A stretch of 60,000 nucleotides of DNA, taken from Zygnema cylindricum (taxonomy: Eukaryota; Streptophyta; Zygnematophyceae; Zygnematales; Zygnemataceae). Shown here one piece after another: positions 52,178 through 60,000 of this stretch. The notes under the pieces were generated by a model that saw only the letters and a program-made list of their open reading frames with translations, did not search any database and was not told the DNA's origin. Position numbers and translations under genes: made by a program. Each line of letters starts with the position of its first letter. The first letter of the stretch is position 1. Where the stretch lies: assembly GCA_037447655.1 (NCBI GenBank), contig JBBHKE010000579.1, positions 126,001 to 186,000 of the forward strand, read 5' to 3'.

Positions 52178-53094
52178 GACAACTAGATGCTTTACCAGAA
52201 ATCTTGTTTAGCTAAGTCATAGACTCTATAACCCTTGACATCCTCATCATATCCCACAAAATATTACGATTTCCCTTTAGCATCTAGTTTCCAGTTTTTC
52301 TTATCTGTGTCAAGACTGTAAACTTGACTACCGAATACTTTTAAGTGAGAAACATTCGGTTTCTTTTCAACCCATCTCTTATAAGGGGTCATTCCTTTAA
52401 CAGCTGTGGTGAGGACTTTATTCTTAATGCAGTTAGCACAATTCATGGCCTCTACCCAAAATCTTCTTCCTATTTTCTTACCTGCCAACATGCAGCAGAC
52501 ACTATCTCCCAAAGTCCGGTTTAACCTCTCAGCTACCACATTTTGTTCTGGATTATTCGGTACAGTTTTCTGATGCTAAACTCCCTCATCTCTCAAATAA
52601 TTCTCAAACTGGTTAGAGGTGTACTCTCCCCCATTATCACTCCTTATTCTCTTAATGGGGGTTCCGTGCAACTTCTCACTCCAGGCTTTGTATCCTTTAA
52701 AGTATTTTGGTGTTTCAGACTTTGTTTTCAGGAAGTAGACTCTAGAATATCTGGACCAATCATTAGTAATTGTCAACATATACCTCTTTCCCCCAACCGA
52801 AGGCACCCTTGCTGGTCCCCAGATATCTGTGTGGACCTGATCTAGTACTTTCTCACCTCTATATGTGGCAGTTTTGGGAAAGGGAAGTCTGTAAGTCTTA
52901 CCTTGGGCACAGCCACTACAGTCATCCATCATCTCATTATCCCCAAACTGAATGCCCTCTACTACACCCAGCTTCCTCATTTCCCTTAGTGTATCGAATT
53001 GCACATGTCCCAAACACTTATGCCAGATCATCAAGCTAAGAACACCATCATAGTAAGCACTCTTCTTTTCATTACTCAGGTTAAGTCTAAACAT
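52178..53094 (-). pseudogene. Copia-G integrase
   Basis: Pre-integrase IWHKCLGHVQFDTLREMRKL and CSGCAQGKTYRLPFP. Core HTDIWGP, RSDNGGEY; a TAG follows DEGV at about 52573; then MVAERLNRTLGDS carries the catalytic Glu. C-part SHLKVFGSQVYSLDTDKKNW, stop, and YFVGYDEDVKGYRVYDL. Confidence 0.85.
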
Positions 53095-53232
53095 TCCTTA
53101 GCTACCCTTATCAGCTGTGAAGTAGACTTCATCTCCATACTTAGCTGTAAAGACTCCCTTTCTAGAGAAGGTATCAAAATCCTTGTCATCTAATACAGAA
53201 GTAGACACAAGATATTTACTTAACTGAGGAAT

Positions 53233-54135
53233 CTAGAGCACATCTGAGAAGGTGAGAATAGAGGTCTTACCCTCCACTAAGACTTTCAGATCTACGGATC
53301 CCATTAGATCTGTGGTTACTACTCTCCCATCCCCATACTCTATTTCCACAATAGGGATCTTTTTTAGCTTAGTGAAGAGGTGTTTGTCACGACACATATG
53401 CATGGATGCAATTGAGTCGATGATCCATCCCTCCTCTGGTGCTTCCCGAATAGCTCCAAAGGCACACTTTTGTTTTCGAGGGATCTCCTTCTCCTCTAGA
53501 TTCTCGTCAAGAAGAAGCTCCCCATCCTCCTCCTCGGAGGACTCGTCCTCCTCGGTCTCTCCTTTCACTCGTGTGACCACAAGTGCTTTCTTCTTCCCTC
53601 CGGAAGAACCACCTCCACGATTTTCTTGGAGCCTCAACTTCGATAGCTTGATGTAATCAGCTATGAAGTGCCCCGACTTTTTGCAGGTATGACAAAGGCC
53701 CTTTGGAGTCCTCGGTTCTCCAGATTGATCTTTTTCCCCTATGAAGCTGTGGTACGGCTTCTTCGGATCCTTCCTCCACGGGTCAGTTCCGGCAGGTAGA
53801 GCTTGCACGATCTTTCCTCCTCCTCGGATCTCAATAGTGTTTTCCTGTACAAGTATCATTCGAACCACGGTGCTCCACTTCCAAGCACTATCATCTATTT
53901 GTTGCACTCGGTACACTATATTTTCATACTCCTCCGGCAACTTCATGATGAGAGTGTTAACTTTCATCTTCATAGTGCCTGTCCATCCGGCAATCTCCAT
54001 CTCCATGTATTGATTAAAGAGATCGGTGCAATAGTCCAACATCTTTCTTCCTTTGAAAGTGTAACTGATCAGCCTTTGCTCAGCCAGCTGAAGCTCCTGA
54101 ATAGTGCCAGCTCTATAGATCTCCACTAAGGTCAT
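53233..54135 (-). pseudogene. Copia-G gag core, zinc knuckle and protease start
   Basis: MTLVEIYRAGTIQELQLAEQ then FNQYMEMEIAGWTGTMKMKV and MKLPEEYENIVYRVQQID: UBN2 core. Knuckle CHTCKKSGHFIADY has lost its last Cys. Acidic ESSEEEDGELLLDENLEEKE precedes protease WIIDSIASMHMCRD, where DSGA has become DSIA. Ends at TAG 53233-53235. Confidence 0.85.
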
Positions 54136-54576
54136 CTAGAACTCCTCAGCCTTGAAGATTTGAAGGTGATAAGTTGCCAACGCTTGGGTGAGGTGCCTCA
54201 AAATGAAGTGCCTTGCATTCATGTTGGTGTACTCCCACATATGAATGTCGTTTTCCTCGGTCTTCACGGCCATCGCTTCAGGTGCCATGGCAATAAGAGT
54301 GAGAGGTGTCTCTTTTCCTTTCCCTTTTTCGGACACACTGCTGTCCCCATCATCTGTCTCCTCCGTTGGAGCAGATCCTGCTGCAGAAAACCTCACTCCT
54401 CCAAACCTTGGTGGAGTTCCTTGAGATGGACGTTTCACTTGTCCACTAACAATACCCCAGTATCGTTTCTCACATAATGCCCTTGTCATCATAGCTTCCC
54501 AGTAAATGAATCCACATTCGTTGAATATGGGTACCCTAAAGGGTGGGCCCATAACCTGCAATTCTGTGTCCTCCAT
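54136..54576 (-). pseudogene. Copia-G gag N-terminus, starting in the LTR
   Basis: MEDTELQVMGPPFRVPIFNE then CGFIYWEAMMTRALCEKRYW and GIVSGQVKRPSQGTPPRF. ATG at 54576-54574 is 20 bases inside the LTR; the in-frame ATG in the primer site would give MGPPFRVPIF. The frame is also open upstream within the LTR to about 54657 but lacks an ATG there. Stop TAG at 54138-54136 cuts it from the core. Confidence 0.8.
54542..54554 (-). promoter_or_regulatory. Copia-G primer-binding site for a tRNA-iMet anticodon half
   Basis: Plus-strand GGTGGGCCCATAA, i.e. TTATGGGCCCACC on the element strand, two bases after the LTR end (54557). Exact match over 13 bases to Copia-B. Confidence 0.75.
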
Positions 54577-55538
54577 TTGGACCAAGAATGAGGAAGCCTC
54601 TAGGTAGTTTTTGACTAACCCACTTTCAACGAGAGCAACTGCTACCCTAGCAGACAAATAGATAACCTGACTGCACCCATGTGCAGTCTGGACTCCCCTG
54701 AGTCCACAGCAAAATGAATCACTGAAAACGCCTTACCAGGCGATTAATTATCAAGCGGCAAAGATGCCAATATTTATACAAGATTGTTGGGAGAGAGGCG
54801 GCTACCTCCTCAATTCGTTAAGTCCCAAACCCTTTCACAACCCCTATCTACTGAAGTACGGGACCAATCAAAAGACTGTATAGTACAAAAAAGTACCATG
54901 GCCGATGTACTTTCTGTACGACCTGTGTACGACAAGGCCATGGAGTGGACGCCTGTCTCCTCCAAACTTGTCCTCACGCTCCCCGGGATTCCGGCTTCCA
55001 AATGCCATATTGCTACGTGTCGCCAGGTTATGTTACATCCGTAAACCGCCAAAGCGGCCATTTTAGGATCTCGGCGATGATGTGAGCCGTCGGATCTAAG
55101 TCGGCTTTAATTCCCAGCCGTTCAAAACAAATGTCCGGTACACTTAATTTCCCAACTAGTTTCTATGTATCCTATTTGTAATTCCGTTAATCGGATTAGT
55201 CATCTATCTATTGTTTAAACAGCTATCGAACCCTATGTATCCTAACAGACTACTACAACCGACTGGTAAGGGTTGACGGCTATGCCTCGCCCTACCGGTC
55301 GGAGGTTCGAGTCCTGCAGGACTCAACTTTTTTGGTTGAGAGTGACTTAGGTCACTCTTAAGACCTGTCTATGGAGCTAAGGCAGCCATGGCTCCACGGC
55401 CCTCTCTCTCCTTCAGTGACTTCAACAAGTATGGGGGTCAGAGAGAGAAGGTGGAGGCAAGCTGCCTCTGCTTTTCTTTTCCTTCTTATTTTAATTAAGA
55501 CCTAGAAAATACCTCCTCTTAATCTAGTGATTTGAACA
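54557..55538 (-). repeat. Copia-G 5' LTR
   Basis: Includes GGTTCGAGTCC (55304-55314), an exact Pol III B-box GGTTCGANTCC, antisense to the element. Ends at TGCA 54557. Confidence 0.85.
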
Positions 55539-55540
55539 CG

Positions 55541-56719
55541 ATCCGATTTGAAATATTCGAAGTGTTTGAAAAAGTATGTCGACCGTACAAAACATAATGA
55601 GATAGGCAACATTTATTAAAAGGGACGTCGCCGATATAGTTCGTCTTATTTGATAGGTGTACTCTAATTTCGGCATACGACATTTATGGCGAAGTATGTA
55701 ATTGCGGTACGGACAAATTTATATGGTTTGACGTCGTTTCGTCAAGTGGACTTTAGGACCACGTGGCGCGACATCAAGGGTGCCGAATAAGAGCTACGGA
55801 TGGCCGACAAAGGCCAACATAATTTTTCAAGTAGTGGGGACGCGAAATCGCGTCAAATCACAAGATGTATATTTTGGACGTCTTGGATTCTTTGACGAAA
55901 ATCAAGGAGTTTCGTTGAGTGACTCAGCATGACTCAGCATATGATTTTGTGAGATTGTGTGTACTTGTAAATATTTGGAACAACATTGGTTTGTCTTATT
56001 TGTATTAATAATTTAGCATTGATTATGACGTTTATATTTTACGTGATCAATTAGGGTTTCGACAGTTTAATTTGTGAGTATTTAGTGTTGTACTTACAAA
56101 CAAGTGTATGCTTACAATTGCTTGACTATCAGGTGTAGGCTTACGATTGATTCACTCTTAATAGTAGGTTAATATGCTTTAAAAGGACTTAATTGCAGTT
56201 ACGTAATTAACGTTGGTTAATTTGACACTTAGTGATTCGTTAACAGCTCACAAGTGTATATATAGGAATGAGCTTTGTAAGGAATTTATCATCAATGCTT
56301 AGCATGAAAAGTAGGGACCAAAGATGTAGTAATATAGGGTTACCGATTAGGTCATGCATTTAAATGATACATTTATTATCGGATTATAATTTTGTTTATG
56401 TGTGATGTATTCAATTGTTGTTATTTATATATGTTATTAATATACTTGTTTATTATGCATTATTTATTCATTTGTCTTAGGGTTTCTTGTGATTTTCATG
56501 TAACCCTAGATGTTATTCATACGTCTGTGCGCGCATGCTTGCTCCGTCTGTCTCCGGATGATTGTTCTGCCTTGTGCGGATGAATGATTGCATCAATGTA
56601 TGCATGTATGTTAAATGGAGGATGCATTTCAAATGATTGTTCATTGGCCTAGCTTTGCTTAACTTTTTGTTTGATAGTTTGGGTGGCTTCTGCGGTCTAT
56701 TTTAGACCAAAGAACAACA
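55541..56719 (+). repeat. Old, 5'-truncated LTR of the LARD-F family
   Basis: From GATTTGAAATATTCGAAG (about 55548) to TTTTAGACCAAAGAACAACA (56719) it follows the LARD-F LTR with many differences, including GTGTATATATAGGAATGAGC. About 210 bp of the LTR 5' end is missing, where Copia-G abuts. The LTR end CAACA is directly followed by Helitron coding sequence. Confidence 0.85.
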
Positions 56720-57110
56720 CAACCGACCTGACATAACAGTGCACGTGTTTTCACTGATGCTAAAAGCTATACTTCAAGACATTTCAAACGGTGTATTAGG
56801 AGTACAGGTTGGAAGAATTCATGTGATTGAATTTGAAAAACGTGGATTGCCTAATGCACATTTGCTCCAAAAGTTAGCTGATGGGGACAAACCTCGAACA
56901 CCCACAGAATATGATGTGTTCGCTTCAGCAAAGATACCAGATCCCATGAACAAGAAATTGTACAAAACAGTGACAACATGTATGATGCATGGTCCATGTG
57001 ACGTGCGCTGTTTGCGTGAGGGTAAATGCAAGAAAGGATTTCCAAAAGCATTCATTGAATAGACTCAAGAGGATGGTTGAAATTCTATGGGCTCCATTGT
57101 CACACACAAT
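56720..57110 (+). pseudogene. Helitron Rep (HUH) domain fragment
   Basis: From the LTR end the frame reads NRPDITVHVFSLMLKAILQD, then GRIHVIEFEKRGLPNAHLLQ, AKIPDP, MMHGPCDVRC and EGKCKKGFPKAF. This is the conserved Helitron replication-initiator region ('RPD..VF', 'EFQKRGLPHAH', 'AEIPD', 'HGPC', 'C.K.FPK.F'). The two-histidine metal motif HAH is NAH here, so the nuclease site is damaged. TAG at 57060-57062 and TGA at 57078 end it. Helicase and Helitron ends (TC..., CTRR hairpin) are not seen. Confidence 0.85.
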
Positions 57111-57250
57111 TCGCATATCAAAAGAAGCTAATCTAGATAGTGCCGACTCCAAGTTTATATAAACCCAAATGATTGACCCCTTGACAATCAGAACCCTATT
57201 CAAGCTTCACCCCTGTGAAATAAGACTTTATGTGTGCTCTGTTCCACCAC
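57111..57250. other. Short unassigned spacer
   Basis: Between the Helitron fragment and the Copia-H LTR; no feature recognised, and the LTR edge may lie within it. Confidence 0.3.
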
Positions 57251-58386
57251 AGAATGCAAAGTTAGAATATGTGATTTAGATACATTCACCAACTTTGACA
57301 TTTCTTTATAAATGCAGCCACCCAGGCACGCAAAAACTCTGACCAACTACACCTTTGTGTAGCCTTGACTCCCTTGAGTCCGCAGCAACAAGTATCACTA
57401 AAATTTGTCAACTAAATTAATGGTTATGGCTGGCCAAAGTTTGCCTTTTGTACAAATGCTCTCTGGGAGAGAGGTGGCTACCTACCTGAAATATTCTAAG
57501 TCCTAAACCCCTCTCTAAACCCTCTAGTACTGAGGTACGAACTAATCGTATTACTGTGTAGTACATAAAGGTACAGGTGTCGGTGTACCTTTTGTACGAC
57601 CATCATACGACATGGCCAAAAACCACCACGTGTCTTATCCGGACTCGTTTTTTTAATTCCCGAAATTCGTGCTGCCAAATATTATCTCTCCACGTGGCTC
57701 CAGGTCATGTCACGTTTGAAAAATGGTAACGTACAAGAAATTACAGATGTCGTAGTATTATCTATACGAACATTGTACGAAATCGCCATATTGCGACATT
57801 TGTCACTTCCGAATTTGTTTTCTTCCGTTCTAAAAATTGCGTAAGCCGGTATGATGTTGCCACGTGTCATCCGGAGTGGCGGCGTCTGCAAACTGCCAAA
57901 TTTTCCTTTCCGCGATATCAACGCTAACCACGGTCGTCTGATTTACATCGTCATTTAAAACGGACCGTCGAAATAAATGTCCGTACTATTTATTTCGTCC
58001 GGTACTAAAAGTACAACTGTTTCTATACCCTGTACACCGTAATCTAGTTAAATGGAAAACCCTACTTGTAATGTTTTAAATATCTATCAAACCCTATACG
58101 TCTTAGCACTAGTTGTAGACTAAATGGACAAAGCTAACGACTACGGGATGTTTGACAAACGGTAGGTACCAGGATCAATTCTTGGGTCCGTCAAATTCCT
58201 TTTAGTAAACATACCTATTATCTACTCCTCTCTCTCTAGAGAACTTAGGCAGCCATGGCTGCAGCTCCCTCTCCGAACCTCAGTGACTACAACAAGTGTG
58301 GGGGCTTGGAGAAGGAGGTTAGAGACAGACAACCTCTGCTTCTTTTCTATCCTAAAACAGACCTAAAAAATACATAAATATTAACA
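57250..58386 (-). repeat. Copia-H 3' LTR
   Basis: On the minus strand it begins TGTTAATATTTATG at 58386, right after AAAATAAGGGGAG. It resembles the Copia-G LTR along its length (GCAGCCATGGCTGCAGCTCC, CTCTGGGAGAGAGGTGGCTA). Its far end is uncertain (57200-57320) because the partner LTR is outside the window. GGATCAATTCT near 58172 sits where B and G have their B-box-like block. Confidence 0.65.
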
Positions 58387-58415
58387 CTCCCCTTATTTTC
58401 TAGTCTATTTTCCTT

Positions 58416-58961
58416 TCAACTCCCACAAATAAATAAACAAACATCCCCTCCCTTTTTCTTTTTCTTTTTCCTTTTTCCTTTTCCTTTCATAAAACATAAG
58501 AAAATACTCTCGTATTTAACACAATGCATTAGATGAAACGAAATAATAATTGCATCACACATTTTATTTAACATCCCACTTTTCATAAATCCAAGCAAAG
58601 ATTTTATCCACCTCATCACTTTTCCATCCACACACAAACCGATTTCCCTCTTGCGATCAAAACAGTCAGCCCCATCTCCAATCTGCAACATACACCTAGA
58701 TGCTAACCCTTTGACAGGCACACCTCCATAAATACCATCACTACCTTTAGTGATGTCAAACCCCTTACCCCAAAAAACTGAATTTTCCTCACTCTCTCCC
58801 ATGGATTTCTTTCCACTCTCACTTTCTAAATTTATTCCCAATAAATATTTCTCCTCCCCTAAACCTTTCATTAAATCTTCCTCTTCTCCCCTATCTTTTA
58901 AAACCCCTTCTAGTTTCACTTCTCCCCTTTCCTCAGAATCCGTTGAAGTCTCCCTTTCCAA
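58416..58961 (-). pseudogene. Copia-H collapsed RT/RNase H reading frame
   Basis: One open frame of 181 codons contains short pol islands in the original order and frame. DLMKGLGEEKYLLGINLESE aligns with the RT tail MKDLGEDKYIMGIQMERD. DITKGSDGIYGGVPVKGLAS to CFDRKR aligns with RNase H DITTWSDASYGDAF. KVMRWIKSLLGFMKSGM aligns with ELMWVKSLLQELGYMKKGV. CDAIIISFHLM aligns with CDNQAAIAI. The segments between are missing, including YVDD and the RNase H Glu (STIEAEYM). It cannot be an enzyme, but the frame survived several deletions. Confidence 0.55.
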
Positions 58962-59005
58962 CCAGTTTTTGTTTCCAAATTGTCTATAAAATTATCCTCA
59001 TTAAT

Positions 59006-59203
59006 TTAATCTCCCCCGTTTTCACTTATGGATCCTAGATCTGACTTTCTCATTTCTAAGTCATACACTCTACACTCCTCAACATCCTCAAGTACCTCCT
59101 CTCTCTTTACTCCCGTTATACCTCCAAAAGCACATTGTTGCCTTCGTGGAATTTCTGTGTACTTTTCTCTCTTCTCCATTCTACCGATGTGAAGAAGCTC
59201 CAA
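59006..59203 (-). pseudogene. Copia-H gag-pol junction and integrase scrap
   Basis: IPRRQQCAFGGITGVKREEV matches the gag-protease linker of Copia-G (IPRKQKCAFGAIREAPEE). It then jumps to EECRVYDLEMRKSDL, the end of integrase (KGYRVYDLKMEDIIL in B). Protease and the integrase core are deleted between them. Confidence 0.6.
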
Positions 59204-59206
59204 GAT

Positions 59207-59986
59207 TTATTCATCCTCTTTCTCCTCATTCACACTCCAACTTCTAAGTTCTTCCAAACAAGGACACTCTTCCATATAGTGACCTGGTTTTCTACAAAAG
59301 GAGCAAACCCCTTTTTTCAAAGCTCCCTTTTCTTTTATTATCCCTCTCTTTCCACCAAAGTTCCGATAAGGTTTACCTTTGTCTTTCTTCCTCTCATTAT
59401 GCTTCCGCTCGTCACCGCCCTTCCTCACATCACGCTTCCGCCAGTCACCACCATCTGTAAATGTAGTCTCCCTGTTACCTCCCCTACGAAGCTCCAAAGT
59501 GCTTTCCCTCACAAGAATTATCCCCATGGTAATGCTCCAAGTCCATGAGGAGACATCCATTCCCTGCATACGGTAAATTATGTCTTCGTACTCATCTGGG
59601 AGCTTCATGATTAGTGTATTAATCTTTCTCTCCTCAGATTCTACATATCCTGCAGTAGCAAGCTCAACATATAACGCAGCAATATCATTGCAAAACTCTA
59701 TCATGCTACCGCCTTTATAAACACAGGCCTCTATTTTCTGTTTTACTAATTGCTGCCTTTCTATAGTCTCACTCTTATAAATCTGAATTAGTGTTTCCCA
59801 AATTTCCGAAGACTTAGTTAGACTTAAAAGAGTGATAGCTATGGACTTAGACACATATCTAAGTATGAGATGTTTTGCTATAGTGTTTTTATATTCCCAA
59901 ATTTTCCTATCATTTTCTTCAATTTTTGGTTCAGTTATAACCCCCACAAGTGGAACCGTGGCTGAGAGCCTAGCTCCCCTCACCAT
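59207..59986 (-). CDS. Copia-H gag, open to the window edge
   Basis: 259 codons from the first in-frame Met; the frame seems to continue upstream beyond 60000, so the start is probably outside. KIWEYKNTIAKHLILRYVSK, then SSEIWETLIQIYKSETIERQ, CNDIAALYVELATAGYVESE and IMKLPDEYEDIIYRMQGMDV form a full UBN2/Gag core. A Lys/Arg/Gly-rich stretch (RKGGDERKHNERKKDKGKPY) and an intact CCHC knuckle CSFCRKPGHYMEEC follow, and it ends EEKEDE. No stop or frameshift is seen, unlike every other gag in the window. It would coat element RNA in a cytoplasmic particle if expressed. Confidence 0.75.
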   Translation of the reverse strand: MVRGARLSATVPLVGVITEPKIEENDRKIWEYKNTIAKHLILRYVSKSIAITLLSLTKSSEIWETLIQIYKSETIERQQLVKQKIEACVYKGGSMIEFCNDIAALYVELATAGYVESEERKINTLIMKLPDEYEDIIYRMQGMDVSSWTWSITMGIILVRESTLELRRGGNRETTFTDGGDWRKRDVRKGGDERKHNERKKDKGKPYRNFGGKRGIIKEKGALKKGVCSFCRKPGHYMEECPCLEELRSWSVNEEKEDE

Positions 59987-60000
59987 AGGTGTCCCTTTAT

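Larger units (their letters stand above)
49208..55538 (-). mobile_element. Copia-G: Ty1/copia retrotransposon, minus strand
   Basis: LTRs at 54557-55538 (5', 982 bp) and 49208-50203 (3', 996 bp). They start TGTT(C/G)AAATCAC and end ..TTGCA/..TTGAA. Primer site TTATGGGCCCACC lies two bases inside, and polypurine tract AAAATTAGGGGAG lies before the 3' LTR. Gag, protease, integrase, RT and RNase H follow in order with about eight stops. It is closest to Copia-B and H. Flanks do not show a matching 5 bp duplication. Confidence 0.9.
57250..60000 (-). mobile_element. Copia-H: gag-bearing copia derivative with collapsed pol (runs off the window)
   Basis: LTR (57250-58386), polypurine tract, about 0.8 kb standing for all of protease-integrase-RT-RNase H (normally near 3.5 kb), then an open gag reaching the window edge. 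Layout resembles gag-only (TR-GAG-like) non-autonomous elements. The 5' LTR and primer site lie beyond 60000. Confidence 0.7.

Noticed and set aside
54577-54657. Longer Copia-G Gag N-terminus starting further up in the LTR
   Set aside because: The frame is open but lacks an ATG; only a non-standard start would allow it.
29665-60000. Endogenous virus (caulimovirid or retrovirus with envelope)
   Set aside because: All elements have copia order (integrase before RT) and no envelope-like or movement-protein frame.

Overview
This window looks like repeat-rich nuclear DNA of a land plant. The only host gene I recognise is a plant-type receptor-like kinase (RLK) with introns. Most of the rest is Ty1/copia LTR retrotransposons with primer-binding sites complementary to initiator tRNA-Met, plus Tourist/Harbinger-like and TA-flanked small inverted-repeat elements, a Helitron fragment and a tRNA-derived SINE. 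I cannot name the species. No intact host gene, no bacterial gene and no confident tRNA, rRNA or CRISPR was found. Element names (Copia-A to H, LARD-F, X1-X5, Y1-Y4) are mine.

Layout. 0.35-20.2 kb: one RLK pseudogene in about seven exon pieces (membrane span, P-loop/Lys, alphaC, HRD loop, DFG loop, FGVVLFELITGRR, C-lobe). Copia-A (4.1-10.2 kb) sits in the HRD-DFG intron together with Harbinger-like X1 and a SINE pair. Copia-B (12.8-19.2 kb) sits inside an exon, with 78 bp of that exon repeated on its far side. 20.7-35.8 kb: a roughly 1.1 kb inverted repeat whose arms enclose about 6 kb of small inverted-repeat elements (21784 element, Y1-Y3, X2-X4, two minisatellites). The right arm is split by Y4 and by Copia-C (29.7-35.7 kb; target duplication AAAAA) and ends at the LTR of Copia-D. 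35.8-47.0 kb: Copia-D contains Copia-E, which contains X5 and a very young non-autonomous LTR element, LARD-F. 47.0-49.2 kb: AT-rich, unassigned. 49.2-55.5 kb: Copia-G (minus strand). 55.5-57.1 kb: an old LARD-F-family LTR joined to a Helitron Rep fragment. 57.2 kb to the end: Copia-H (minus strand), with an open gag and a collapsed pol.

How the parts relate. The LTR elements fall into two groups by primer. C, D and E have the usual TGGTATCGGAGC site for the 3' end of tRNA-iMet. A, B, G and LARD-F instead have TTATGGGCCCAC(C), or a decayed form of it, two bases after the LTR. That sequence is complementary to the anticodon stem-loop of tRNA-iMet, the half-tRNA priming known from Drosophila copia. 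In A, B and G the in-frame gag start lies within the LTR or in the primer site itself (its ATG is the complement of the CAU anticodon). Non-autonomous LARD-F shares this site, so the A/B/G/H lineage is its plausible helper. All autonomous copies seen here carry stops, frameshifts or altered catalytic residues.
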